A stretch of DNA of 64,000 nucleotides. Source: Clostridium isatidis. GTDB taxonomy: Bacteria; Bacillota; Clostridia; Clostridiales; Clostridiaceae. Under the pieces are notes generated by a model, which was given only the letters and a program-made list of their open reading frames with translations, had not been told where the DNA came from and made no database searches. Below, one piece after another: positions 1 to 8,955 of this stretch (its first letter is position 1; each line of letters begins with the position of its first letter). The stretch covers positions 1,564,001-1,628,000 of the forward strand of contig NZ_CP016786.1 in NCBI RefSeq assembly GCF_002285495.1, read 5' to 3'. A program made the position numbers and the translations under genes.

Positions 1-713
1 ATAATAATCTCTTTTAGCAACTTAGGATCATCTGTAAATAATCCATCAACTCCAGCATTCCTAAACATTCTCATATACTTAGGATCATTTACAGTATATA
101 TATTTAACTCAAGATTATACTTGTGAGCTTCCCTTATAAGCTCTTCATTAACTAATTCTAAATAAGGATGTATTGCATCTGCCTTTAAAGCTTTTGCAAT
201 TTCTATTATATTTTCTATAGTTTTATAATATAATAACCCTGTTTTAATATTACTATCAATTTCTTTGCATATTCTTATTGAATCTAAATTGAAACTCGAT
301 AAAAGCACATTGTTATTTAAAGCATATTTCTTAATTAAATTTATTACATCCTCCTCAATTCCTTCATAATGTATTTCATCTGTCTTCAGCTCTATATTTA
401 ATATTATATTGCTCTTTTTTACTATATCTAATACCTCTTCCAAAGTAGGAATATGGCATTCTGGATTATCTCTAAATAAAACTCTTCTACACTTAAAAGC
501 TTTAAGTTCTTCTAAAGTAAAATTCTTAACTAAACCCTTTCCTAAAAATGTTCTTTCTATATCCTCATCATGTATTACTACTAATTTATTATCCTTAGTT
601 TTATGAACATCTAATTCAATACCTGAAGCGCCTGCTTTAATAGCTTCTTTAAAAGCTAGCAATGTATTTTCTGGGTAGTTAATACTATCGCCTCTATGAG
701 CAAAATTTATCAT
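1..713 (-). CDS. glycerophosphodiester phosphodiesterase, 3-prime end cut by window edge
   Basis: The frame opens with ATG at 713-711 and runs off position 1 after about 237 codons, so only the last few residues should be missing. It encodes a GDPD-family TIM barrel that hydrolyses glycerophosphodiesters to glycerol-3-phosphate and an alcohol. Family signatures visible are AHRGDS (His6, Arg7), PENT at 14-17, GIELDVHKT (Glu33, Asp35) and VVIHDED (His48), followed near the end by GLFTDDP. There is no signal peptide or membrane helix, so it is a cytosolic form that probably recycles phospholipid head-group products. The family assignment is firm; the substrate is not known. Confidence 0.93.
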   Translation of the reverse strand, partial: MINFAHRGDSINYPENTLLAFKEAIKAGASGIELDVHKTKDNKLVVIHDEDIERTFLGKGLVKNFTLEELKAFKCRRVLFRDNPECHIPTLEEVLDIVKKSNIILNIELKTDEIHYEGIEEDVINLIKKYALNNNVLLSSFNLDSIRICKEIDSNIKTGLLYYKTIENIIEIAKALKADAIHPYLELVNEELIREAHKYNLELNIYTVNDPKYMRMFRNAGVDGLFTDDPKLLKEII

Positions 714-819
714 GTTAAACCTCCCAAGATTTTAATATATTGACCATATTTTAATAGTTTGTTTCAATTAAATAATTTTATAAGAAAATTTCTTATTATA
801 AAAACACCAAATGGTTTTG

Positions 820-2166
820 CTAGTGCAAAGCCATAAATTTTCTTATTGCTGTTAATACTTTTATAACATTATTTCCTCTATTAATAAGTTGCACTTTATA
901 CATATTATTACTAGATAACTTGTCTAAGTTTTCAGTTATATTAGCAATTTTAGAATTTTTAATTATTTCTATTATTTCTAATATTGTATCCCTGAATAAT
1001 TCCATATCTTGTTGATTAATAAAATTCACGTCTATTGTATTCCTTTAAATAATAAGACAACTTTTATCTATATTTATTCTTTCCATATCTTTATAAGGAA
1101 TTTTAACTGTTTCTTTAAAAGAATTATGATAATACAAATTGTTCTTAGTTAATAGGAAACCATCTTTTCCACTGCTAAAGATAGTATTATCATAAATAGC
1201 ATAAATAAACTCTCCCTCTTCAATTTTAAGATATGATTTTAATGCATTTAAAACTTTTTTATTTGCATTAGCACTCTCTCCATTAATATATAATCTATTT
1301 CTTAAATCCTTAATATTTATTATTGATAAATATTCAACTAAATATTTTAATAATTCAATTTCATCTTTAAATTCTGATAAATATCTTTTTTCTTTTTGTA
1401 TTTTTACTTCATCGTCTTTTATTTTCTCATTTACTTTCTTTTCTTCATCTTTATAAGGATTTATATCACTATCATATTTTATTCTAAATAAAATATATTC
1501 AATTATAAATTCTATTCTTTTTTAATTTTTCTTGAAAAATATCAAAAGCATTTCCTAATATAGTTTTTAATAATTCATTGTCTACAACATTATTAAAATT
1601 AAAATAATTTTAAGTTTATCTTCTATAATTTCTTCTTTTCCTGATAAAAACTTATTATTTTTAATAACAAATATTATATATTCAATTATATCTCTAAATA
1701 TTTCAAGTTCACTACTTCCAACAAGGTTTACATTCATTAGAATCCAATTAATACACAAAGTATTTCTATTAAATTCTACTTTTCCAATATCTTCTATTTG
1801 TAATATTTAAATGCCCTCTTTAAATTATCTATAAGATTATAATTGAAATTAATTTTTTCTTCCTAAAAAATTGCATTATTTCCTAAATCTCTTTCAAATA
1901 TTTTTCTACTGTCTTTAAAAATATCATCTAATTTTTTTCATAATACTATACACTTACTAAATTCTATACATTCTTCTTCCATCGCTTTAGCAAACTTTTC
2001 TGAAGATATAAATATTTTCACTTTCTTCTACATAGTCAAACTCTTCATAATAATTTTCTTCTTTTTCATAGTTTGTTTTTTGAACTAGATCTGGAACCTT
2101 TGTTCCACAATTAAAACAAAATCTTGCTTCATCAGGTAGATTTGCGCCACACTTCATACACCACAT
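820..2166 (-). pseudogene. eroded zinc-ribbon / PH-like domain protein
   Basis: A good ribosome site (GGAGGAACATC) precedes ATG at 2166. The first 50 or so codons give a zinc ribbon (MWCMKCGANLPDEARFC then FNCGTKVP, a CxxC/CxxC pair). The reading then shifts frame near 2010 and is carried by successive frames with several stops: EEECIEFSKC, SELEIFRDIIEYIIFVI, then DEIELLKYLVEYLSIINIK, EGEFIYAIYDNTIFSSGK and KETVKIPYKDMERINI. An in-frame TAA near 1047 separates this from the last 69 residues (NFINQQDMELFRDTILEII). The middle and end fragments resemble each other (ExEIFRD and DMELFRD), which suggests two copies of one PH-like module in the ancestor. I infer a dead gene. A sequencing problem is unlikely because the lesions are many and different in kind. 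Confidence 0.75.
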
Positions 2167-2515
2167 GATGTTCCTCCTAAATATCTAAGCTTATAATATA
2201 TAAATACGATATCGTTTACATTGCGCTTTATAACATTTAAACTTTATTATTTAACAACTTGTCCTCTAATACGATAATATTCTTACTACTTATCCTTTTT
2301 GCACTATCTCTTATCATAATCTAATTAATAGATATACAATAATACCATATAACAAATGGTTTTTTATAGAAATTTGTAAATAAATCAATAAATTCTAATT
2401 TTTAGAAATATTATCTACTGTCCAAAAATATTTTTCTATACCTGAAATAAATTGATTATTATAATATAATTAAATCATATTATAGTTTAAATATAACAAA
2501 GAAAGCGAGATAAAA
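2167..2515. other. intergenic, nothing recognised
   Basis: AT-rich spacer between the divergent pseudogene and the alkD-like gene. It probably holds promoters for both, but no convincing -35/-10 pair, hairpin or repeat was seen. Confidence 0.4.
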
Positions 2516-3166
2516 ATGAACATTATAGATACATTCATACAGCATAAAAATCCTAATAATGCTGCTCCAATGAAGGCATATATGAAGAATAAATTTGAAT
2601 TCTTAGGTATAAAAACCCCTTTAAGAAGAGAACTTGAAAAGCCCTTCTTTAAAAAACTAGATAAAAATTCTCCTATTGATAGGGAATTTGTAAAATCTTT
2701 ATGGAAAGAAGAATATCGGGAATTTCAATATCTAGGAGTAGACTATTTAATAAAGGAAAAGAAGAAATTACAACAGGATGATATTCATTTTATTAAAGAA
2801 CTGATAATAAATAAGTCTTGGTGGGATACTATTGATTTAATTGCCAGTCATTTAGTTGGAGAGATATGTCAAAAATATCCTGAACTTATTGATGAATATA
2901 TATTAAAATGGAGCCAAGATAAAAATATCTGGTTAAGAAGAACAGCAATACTTTTTCAACTTAAATATAAGGAAAACACAAATACAGAGGTCCTTGAAAA
3001 AGTTATATTAAATAATAATAAAGATAATGAATTCTTTATAGAGAAGGCTATAGGCTGGGTCCTTAGGGAATATTCAAAATCAAATAAAGAATGGGTTAGC
3101 AATTTTATAGTTTCCAATAATTTAAGTAAATTAAGCATTAAAGAAGGAAGCAAATATCTGAAATAA
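2516..3166 (+). CDS. AlkD-type DNA alkylation repair glycosylase
   Basis: 216 residues, made of HEAT-like helical repeats, close to the usual length of about 230. The AlkD family excises positively charged alkylated bases (3-methyladenine, 7-methylguanine) without base flipping. Residues matching the catalytic cleft are seen: the tryptophans and aspartate of KSWWDTIDLIASH (about 101-113), Arg in WLRRTAILFQLKY (about 142-146) and Trp in EKAIGWVLREYSK (about 182). The start is supported by the AAGAAAGCGAG purine tract upstream. It is monocistronic and convergent with tubZ across a shared terminator. Confidence in the family is high; activity is inferred. Confidence 0.9.
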   Translation: MNIIDTFIQHKNPNNAAPMKAYMKNKFEFLGIKTPLRRELEKPFFKKLDKNSPIDREFVKSLWKEEYREFQYLGVDYLIKEKKKLQQDDIHFIKELIINKSWWDTIDLIASHLVGEICQKYPELIDEYILKWSQDKNIWLRRTAILFQLKYKENTNTEVLEKVILNNNKDNEFFIEKAIGWVLREYSKSNKEWVSNFIVSNNLSKLSIKEGSKYLK

Positions 3167-3223
3167 AAATAAACTATAAAAAAATTAGTAATTATATAAA
3201 ATAAGATATATAAATTTTAAGAA

Positions 3224-3272
3224 AAAGGACTGTATCAAAGTAATTTTTATAATTACTTTGAACAATCCTTTA
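3224..3272. terminator. bidirectional terminator between alkD-like gene and tubZ
   Basis: Long hairpin with arms at 3225-3245 and 3253-3272; the inner ten bases TCAAAGTAAT pair perfectly with ATTACTTTGA, and A/T runs lie on both sides. Confidence 0.8.
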
Positions 3273-3317
3273 ATTTACAAAAAATGTATACCTTAACATT
3301 TAAAATTCAAAATAATT

Positions 3318-4370
3318 TTATACAACAAAATTATCTTCAAGTAAATCGTCAAATTCACTATTACTTAAATCAATTTCTTCTTTCTTATCTTTACTATCTG
3401 AATTTAAATCAATAATAAAACTTCTTCTCTTATTTCTTGATAATTTTCTTTTTTTCTTATCATCTAAAGCCATCTTTATTAACTTTATTGCCTCTGTAGG
3501 AGTTTCACATCCTCCAAGAACTACTATATTATTTTTATTATTATATGTAATATATGTACTTCTATAAACTTCAAATAATTTAGATACTTCATATGGATCA
3601 TATCCATCAATTTTTAAATTAATTCCTAAATAATCACAATCATATGTATCAGGTTGAACAAAAACACTATTTTTTATAGCTAAATCAACAGCAGTTTTAG
3701 CATCCATTAGGCCATCATATAACTTTAAAACAAGGCCTGACCCTTCTGCTGTATTTATTCTTAATGAATCTCTATTATCAATACTACCTTCAGAATGAAT
3801 TCCAGTTATATTATAAGCTAAATCTAAACTTTCAATTACTTCATTATTAATTTCCCTATAAGTATTTCTCTTATTGTTATCAACGAATTTAACATCATTT
3901 ATTAAATCCATAATACTATTGATATCATTCCAACATTCTAGAGTATTTTTAAATGATAATTCATCTTCTTTTAAGCTAGGTAAAATAGCTACTACATTAA
4001 TTTTAGCCTTTGGTAATACTTTTTTGGCTATTTGTATAAAAGTCTTTATTGCTCCTGAACCTGTTCCGCCAGCCATAGTTGTAAATACTACAATTACTTC
4101 TGTTAACAGATATTTACTTAATAATGTTCCTATTGCATTAACATTATCTAATATCATCTCCTTAGACTTATTTCTGTCTCTTCCCGAACCATCTGTCCCT
4201 GGATATAAATATACATTTTTTGACATATCAGCATTTTTTAATGGCTTAATATCAAATAGACTGCTATTTATAAACAATCCATTATACCTTGGATTCTTGC
4301 TTATAAGCCCATCAACTATATTTCCAGCACCTTGTCCTAATGAAACTAATAACATTTTACCCTTATCCAT
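3318..4370 (-). CDS. tubZ: TubZ-like tubulin/FtsZ-family GTPase
   Basis: 350 residues. The tubulin signature GGTGSG is at 101-106 inside VVFTTMAGGTGSGAIKTF. An N-terminal phosphate-binding loop SLGQGAGNIVD is at 10-20, a T3-like loop PGTDGSGRD at 57-65, and an IDNRDS segment (197-202) is in a plausible position for the catalytic T7 loop. The C-terminus has a basic stretch (KKKRKLSRNKRRS, near 305-317) followed by an acidic tail, the kind of tail with which TubZ proteins bind their DNA adaptor. It is not the cell-division FtsZ: the signature is GGTGSG rather than GGGTGTG, and no division genes are nearby. TubZ proteins form treadmilling filaments that segregate plasmids or phage genomes. The divergent neighbour is TubY-like; no TubR-like adaptor was seen. 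Ribosome site GGAGGGCAGTT supports the start. Confidence 0.82.
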   Translation of the reverse strand: MDKGKMLLVSLGQGAGNIVDGLISKNPRYNGLFINSSLFDIKPLKNADMSKNVYLYPGTDGSGRDRNKSKEMILDNVNAIGTLLSKYLLTEVIVVFTTMAGGTGSGAIKTFIQIAKKVLPKAKINVVAILPSLKEDELSFKNTLECWNDINSIMDLINDVKFVDNNKRNTYREINNEVIESLDLAYNITGIHSEGSIDNRDSLRINTAEGSGLVLKLYDGLMDAKTAVDLAIKNSVFVQPDTYDCDYLGINLKIDGYDPYEVSKLFEVYRSTYITYNNKNNIVVLGGCETPTEAIKLIKMALDDKKKRKLSRNKRRSFIIDLNSDSKDKKEEIDLSNSEFDDLLEDNFVV

Positions 4371-4554
4371 AACTGCCCTCCATTGTTATATTCTACAGAT
4401 ATATTATCGAAGAAAACCAGAAAACATTATATAACTTTAATATTTTTTTTAAAATAATTAAAACAACTACTTAAGTTAATTTATTTATATACGAATAGAT
4501 AAAAGGGGAGGAGAATTATTGAGATAAGTTATATAAAGGGGTGACTTTATCATT
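4371..4554. promoter_or_regulatory. divergent tubZ/tubY control region, possible partition site
   Basis: 184-bp AT-rich spacer shared by the two divergent genes. In phage and plasmid tub systems the centromere-like iterons lie close to these genes, but no clear tandem iteron is visible here. Two purine-rich ribosome-site-like stretches precede tubY (AAAAGGGGAGGAG near 4502-4514 and AAGGGGTGA near 4537-4545); the second is correctly spaced for the ATG at 4555. Confidence 0.35.
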
Positions 4555-5364
4555 ATGGATAATAAAGAAAGAAATAAAATTCAAAATAAAAAAAGAGGGG
4601 AAATCTCCCACTATTCTATTAATCAGGTAGCTGATTTATTAAATGAAAATATTAATAATATAAAGTACTACACTAATATTTTTAGCGATCTTCTAAAAAT
4701 AGAAATAGTAGATAAAGAATTGCGTTATACTAATAGTGATATCGATAACTTAGAACTTTTAATAAGACTAAAAAATAGAGGTATGTCTCTAAAAGAAATT
4801 CATGATTATTATAATAAATTACCTTTAAGCGATAAGGAAATTAAATATTCAGAAAGTAATTTGTTATCTGTAGAGGAACTTATTGATTCCATTAAAAAGG
4901 AACAAGAAATACAACTTAATAATTTTAAAAACCAATTCATAGATGATATACAAAAAGCTAATTCATTGTATCTACAAAATATTGTTTCAATAATTATTGA
5001 AGCCCAAAATAGAAACTTAAGTGAATTTAAAGAAAAATTTAATAAGGAAGTTAAAGAGTACATAGATTCTAAATTTGATAATATTAATGAAATAAATTCA
5101 AGTTTACATAAGGAACTTATTAGCAATACTGAAGAATTAATTTCTAATAAAATTAACGATAGAAATGAAGAACTTAAAGTTTCTCTACAAAATGACTTTA
5201 ATAACTTTACTCAATCATTTTTAAATAATAATAAACTTTTAATAAAAGAAATTCAAAATTTAAAAAGGACTGTTGAAGCGTATACTATCCAGCAAGAAAT
5301 AGAACTAGATAATGCAAACAAAGGTTTATTTAATAAAATACTTCATTTATCTAATTCTAAATAA
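4555..5364 (+). CDS. tubY: TubY-like MerR-HTH coiled-coil protein
   Basis: 269 residues. An N-terminal MerR-type winged helix (about 17-80; YSINQVADLLNENINNIKYY then IDNLELLIRLKNRGMSLKEI) is followed by a long, highly charged coiled coil (about 110-250) and a short C-terminal segment NKGLFNKILHLS. In Clostridium phage c-st, TubY is a MerR-like coiled-coil protein encoded with TubZ that modulates TubZ filaments. The same architecture next to a TubZ-like gene is the basis of this call. An alternative is an ordinary MerR-family DNA-binding protein of unknown role. The gene is divergent from tubZ and ends at a strong terminator. Confidence 0.7.
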   Translation: MDNKERNKIQNKKRGEISHYSINQVADLLNENINNIKYYTNIFSDLLKIEIVDKELRYTNSDIDNLELLIRLKNRGMSLKEIHDYYNKLPLSDKEIKYSESNLLSVEELIDSIKKEQEIQLNNFKNQFIDDIQKANSLYLQNIVSIIIEAQNRNLSEFKEKFNKEVKEYIDSKFDNINEINSSLHKELISNTEELISNKINDRNEELKVSLQNDFNNFTQSFLNNNKLLIKEIQNLKRTVEAYTIQQEIELDNANKGLFNKILHLSNSK

Positions 5365-5404
5365 TAATCTGAAACTTCTAATATATTCTAAATATATATA
5401 AATT

Positions 5405-5447
5405 AAAATAAGAACTTACCCTTACTATAGGTGTAAGTTCTTATTTT
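5405..5447 (+). terminator. terminator after tubY
   Basis: Perfect 15-bp stem (AAAATAAGAACTTAC with GTAAGTTCTTATTTT), about 40 bp past the tubY stop. Confidence 0.85.
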
Positions 5448-5655
5448 AATTTCAACATCTCTAATATTAACTAAGACATCTTAAATTTTCTCATATATAA
5501 ATCTACTGATATATAATAAAGTTTTAATTTCACTATAAAACATAATTAATAAGCTAATATATAAAAATGATTATATAATAATATATAAGAAAAGATTTAA
5601 TCTAAGAATAATAAACTTAAATATTCTCTAAATAAGTAAAGAAAGGTTGATGGTT

Positions 5656-6753
5656 ATGGAATTTATCTATTCAATGCCTACAAAAGTATATTTCGGCAAG
5701 GATGTTATTTTAAAAAACAAGGAAGTCTTCAGCAGTATAGGAAGAAAAGCTCTAATTGTTACAGGAAGAAACTCTGCTAAAAGAAATGGTTCTTATAATG
5801 ATGTTGTTAAAGCCCTTTCTGATTCAAGAATAGACTACATACTTTTTGATGAAGTCGAAGAAAACCCTTCCTTAGAAACTATAGAAAAGGGCAGCATTAT
5901 TGGAAAAGACAATAATGTTGATTTTGTTATTGGGATAGGCGGTGGCTCCCCCATGGATGCTTCAAAAGCCATTGCTGTTTTTATAAAAAATCCAGAAGTA
6001 AAAAAAGATAATATCTTTTCTCAAAAGCAACTAAAAAGTATTCCTGTAATTGCTATAGCTACAACTTCTGGAACAGGCTCAGAAGTTACTCAATATAGCA
6101 TAGTAACTTCAAACAAAGAAAAAACAAAGAAAAATTTAGGACAATCAGTATTTCCTGTTGCAGCCTTTCTTGACAGTAAGTACACTTTTGACTTACCTTA
6201 TGAAATAACTGTAAACACTGCAATTGATGCCTTTACCCATTTAGTTGAAGGCTATTTAAATACAAATAGCAATTATATGTCAGAAATTTACGGTGAAAAA
6301 GGCTTTGAATTATTTAAATACTGCTTTAAGAAACTTGTTAATAAAGAATTAGATCCTGACTTTAGAAACAAGGTTATGCTGGCATCTACTTTAGCTGGAA
6401 TGCAAATTGCTCAAACTGGAACTTCCCTGCCTCATGGAATGGGATACCCCCTTACATATTTTAAGGGCCTTCCTCATGGCTTAGCTAATGGTATATTGAC
6501 AATTGAATATTTAAGAAGCTTTAAAGATAAAACCAAAATATATAGAATGTTAAATCTATTAGGAATGAATAAGTTAGAGGAATTAGAAAATATCTTTAAT
6601 AAATTAATTAATATAAATATCGAAATAACTGAAGAAGAAATAATAGAATATTCAAAGAACTTTGCTTCAAATAAAGGCAAATTAAAAAATCATACCGAAA
6701 AAGTAGAATTAGAAGATATAATACAAATTTATAAAAAAAGTCTTTTAAAATAG
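5656..6753 (+). CDS. iron-containing alcohol dehydrogenase
   Basis: 365 residues when started at ATG 5656, which sits nine bases after GAAAGG; the in-frame TTG/ATG codons at 5647 and 5650 are too close to that site. Group III iron ADH: nucleotide-binding GGGSPMDASKA at 95-105, and the metal ligands Asp191 and His195 (AIDAFTHLVEGY), His260 (LPHGMG) and His274 (LPHGLANG). It reduces aldehydes or ketones with NAD(P)H, or the reverse, typically in fermentative alcohol formation. The exact substrate (butanol, ethanol, propanediol) cannot be read from the sequence. It is monocistronic and convergent with the next gene; its TAG lies at the edge of a large palindrome. Confidence 0.92.
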   Translation: MEFIYSMPTKVYFGKDVILKNKEVFSSIGRKALIVTGRNSAKRNGSYNDVVKALSDSRIDYILFDEVEENPSLETIEKGSIIGKDNNVDFVIGIGGGSPMDASKAIAVFIKNPEVKKDNIFSQKQLKSIPVIAIATTSGTGSEVTQYSIVTSNKEKTKKNLGQSVFPVAAFLDSKYTFDLPYEITVNTAIDAFTHLVEGYLNTNSNYMSEIYGEKGFELFKYCFKKLVNKELDPDFRNKVMLASTLAGMQIAQTGTSLPHGMGYPLTYFKGLPHGLANGILTIEYLRSFKDKTKIYRMLNLLGMNKLEELENIFNKLININIEITEEEIIEYSKNFASNKGKLKNHTEKVELEDIIQIYKKSLLK

Positions 6754-6793
6754 GGTCAGACCCCCTTACAATTATTGTAAGGGGGTCTGACCC
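6753..6793. terminator. perfect 20-bp palindrome shared by two convergent genes
   Basis: Arms 6753-6772 and 6774-6793 pair perfectly and contain GGGTCAGACCCCC. The hairpin begins at the last base of the ADH stop codon and contains the stop codon of the convergent gene, so it is both a likely terminator and coding sequence. Confidence 0.8.
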
Positions 6794-7131
6794 CTTTCCA
6801 TATTTTTTATCTTATTGTAAAATTCCTCAGTAATCTCAATTTCATCTAAATTTATCTTTCTTGGATTTGTTGTTAAAGGATATTCCTTAAGCCATATATT
6901 TCCTTCAATCAGCATTGGCTCTATAATTGGATCTGCAGGATTTTTATCATTTACCTCTTCTAATTCCTTATAAGGAGTTAAAACAAGAATGCGCCTGCAA
7001 GGTTCTTCAACTTCATCAAAAATATTAAAAAAAGGATTATAAGTATCAAAAAACTTATTTGATGTTACTATTTTTAAATATAATCCTAATTCCTTTGCTA
7101 GTTCAGATGCTTTAATCATTTTGTCTGACAC
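6772..7131 (-). CDS. hypothetical protein, 119 aa
   Basis: I do not recognise the family. The product is a small soluble protein: an N-terminal helical segment (IKASELAKELGLYLKIVTS), a middle part DEVEEPCRRILVLTPYKELE, and a C-terminal helix EITEEFYNKIKNMERG. The last six or so residues (GQTPLQ) and the stop are encoded by the palindrome at 6753-6793, so the C-terminus is set by the terminator sequence. The frame begins with GTG at 7131; the internal ATG at 7119 is an alternative start, and the upstream AAAGGAAAG is rather far from both. No operon partner is visible. Confidence 0.55.
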   Translation of the reverse strand: MSDKMIKASELAKELGLYLKIVTSNKFFDTYNPFFNIFDEVEEPCRRILVLTPYKELEEVNDKNPADPIIEPMLIEGNIWLKEYPLTTNPRKINLDEIEITEEFYNKIKNMERGQTPLQ

Positions 7132-7290
7132 TATTATATCATCTTCTTTCCTTTAAGATTTAATTTTCTATTATTATAACATCATTTTCGTATTACATCT
7201 ATTTTGAATACTCTTCAAAATATAATTACAGGGATATAAGAGACAAATTTCTTTATACACCTTTATCGCCCTTATATAATATATTCTATA

Positions 7291-8076
7291 TTATAAATCA
7301 TGAAAAATAGCTTTCATTTTTTCAAAGGTACAAAACTGCTTAAAACCAAGCTTTTTTAATTCCTCTCTAACCTCCAAAATTTTGTAACCAATATCTTCTT
7401 CTTTATGAGTATCTGAACCTATGGTAATTATCGTTCCACCTAATTCTCTATATAATTTTAGTATATCCCTTGAAGGCGTTAAGTCATCTAATTTATATCT
7501 AAAGGAAGATGTATTAATTTCAATTCCCTTTCCCCTTAAAATTATATGTCTCAAAATTTCAGTTACTATATCCTTTATATTTTCAAAAGGATAAATTCCT
7601 TTCATATCGTACCTTCTAATCATATCTAAATGTCCTAAAACACTATAGTCATCATATCTTTTAATAACCTTTAATATTTCTTCGTAATATTTTTCATTAT
7701 ATTCTTTTTGTGTTTTTCCTCTTTGAAAGTCTTGCGTCCAAAATTCCTTATTATCTACCTGATGACAAGAAAGAATAACAAAATCAAAGTTATTTTCATT
7801 AAAATCCTTTTGAAATTCATCAATAGTATGAAGCTGCATCCCAAATTCAATTCCAAATTTTAGTGTTATTTTATCTTTATACCTTTCCTTACATCTATTA
7901 AATTCCTTGCGATATTCATAATAATTACAATTTAAATCTGTTTTTACTCCATAATCCACATGTTCGGTAAAACAAATTTCATCTAATCCTAAAGCTATTG
8001 CTTTTTTTATTTCATCTTCCATTTCACAAGTAGAATCATCACTAAAATTAGTATGCATATGATAATCTGCCAGCAT
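7291..8076 (-). CDS. PHP-domain histidinol-phosphatase family protein
   Basis: 261 residues of the HisJ/HisK-type PHP family. N-terminal metal motif DYHMHTNFSDDS (His6, His8) comes first, then CFTEHVDY (about 36-43), ILSCHQVD (about 127), VLGHLDMI (about 172) and the C-terminal GSDTHKEEDIG (about 222-229), which together supply the metal-binding His/Asp set. These enzymes hydrolyse histidinol phosphate or related phosphoesters. No histidine biosynthesis genes are nearby, so the physiological substrate is uncertain. Ribosome site GGGTGGAGGAG fits ATG 8076. Confidence 0.87.
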   Translation of the reverse strand: MLADYHMHTNFSDDSTCEMEDEIKKAIALGLDEICFTEHVDYGVKTDLNCNYYEYRKEFNRCKERYKDKITLKFGIEFGMQLHTIDEFQKDFNENNFDFVILSCHQVDNKEFWTQDFQRGKTQKEYNEKYYEEILKVIKRYDDYSVLGHLDMIRRYDMKGIYPFENIKDIVTEILRHIILRGKGIEINTSSFRYKLDDLTPSRDILKLYRELGGTIITIGSDTHKEEDIGYKILEVREELKKLGFKQFCTFEKMKAIFHDL

Positions 8077-8177
8077 AAAACTCCTCCACCCTTTACCATA
8101 ATTAATTTATATATTATTGAAATTATATATCTAAATTCAAAAAAGAATTATCAAATTATAAAAATATATATAATCTT

Positions 8178-8765
8178 TTATTTCTTATTTCGGAAATAAT
8201 ATATTACTGAAGTTATAAAAGCAAATACTATTTTTACAAGCATATCTGTCATAGTATCCTCAATACCACCTTTAACCATAGAGGTTTTAAAAAAATAATC
8301 ACCTAAAAACTCAAAAACTTCCCAAAGGACACCTGCTGTAATTGAAAAAGTAAAGGCAAATATTAAAATAAAAATCCTATATCTCTTTTTTGTTACTTCT
8401 CTATTTGATGTAATAATCCCTTCTTTTAAATATAAAGCAATTATAACTGCATAACTTCCGAAAATTCCATGTAAAAGTAAATCCCACCACCAAAATTTTA
8501 TGTAAAACTTATTTATTTCACCAAGATAAAGGGCAAGAAAAATATATATAATCGATATTATCTCAAATGTTAGAGGTAAATTAATCTCTCTTTTCCTAAA
8601 ATTTTTTTTAATTAATAAGGGGATAAGCATATTTACTATTCCCAATACTGCTAGCCCTAGCTCCTTCCAATCCTTAGCTATTATATTAGAAATTATATTA
8701 ATTAAAAAAAGTGTTTCAAAAATTGCTAACATAATTATAACTAGCTTACTATTTTTATTTTTCAT
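8178..8765 (-). CDS. multi-pass membrane protein, DUF2238/YjdF-like
   Basis: 195 residues from ATG 8765; the upstream in-frame ATG at 8774 overlaps the AAAGGA ribosome site and is less likely. About five or six hydrophobic helices. The combination WWWDLLLHGIFGS in the middle and GVLWEVFEFLGDYF followed by GGIEDTMTDMLV recalls the conserved Trp/Asp/His pattern of DUF2238 (YjdF-like) membrane proteins. Function is unknown for the family. No operon partners are close by. Confidence 0.6.
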   Translation of the reverse strand: MKNKNSKLVIIMLAIFETLFLINIISNIIAKDWKELGLAVLGIVNMLIPLLIKKNFRKREINLPLTFEIISIIYIFLALYLGEINKFYIKFWWWDLLLHGIFGSYAVIIALYLKEGIITSNREVTKKRYRIFILIFAFTFSITAGVLWEVFEFLGDYFFKTSMVKGGIEDTMTDMLVKIVFAFITSVIYYFRNKK

Positions 8766-8904
8766 ATAAATCATTTCCTTTCTTTGAAATAAATATTTTA
8801 TTTATTAATTTAGAATAATTTTCCAATAGTCCTTGTTTAAATTACTCTTTAAAGTTATTATTACTAAATTATAAATATAATAATCTTTTCTCGCGTAGAA
8901 TAAT

Positions 8905-8955
8905 AAATTCCAGACACTGCTGCAACTATTTAAGTTTCAACAGTGTCTGGAATTT
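8905..8955 (-). terminator. terminator after GH3 gene
   Basis: Perfect stem AAATTCCAGACACTG / CAGTGTCTGGAATTT directly abutting the stop codon of the GH3-family gene. Confidence 0.85.

Noticed and set aside
3318..4370. Cell-division FtsZ
   Set aside because: The signature is GGTGSG rather than GGGTGTG, the C-terminal tail is unlike that of FtsZ, and there are no division genes nearby.
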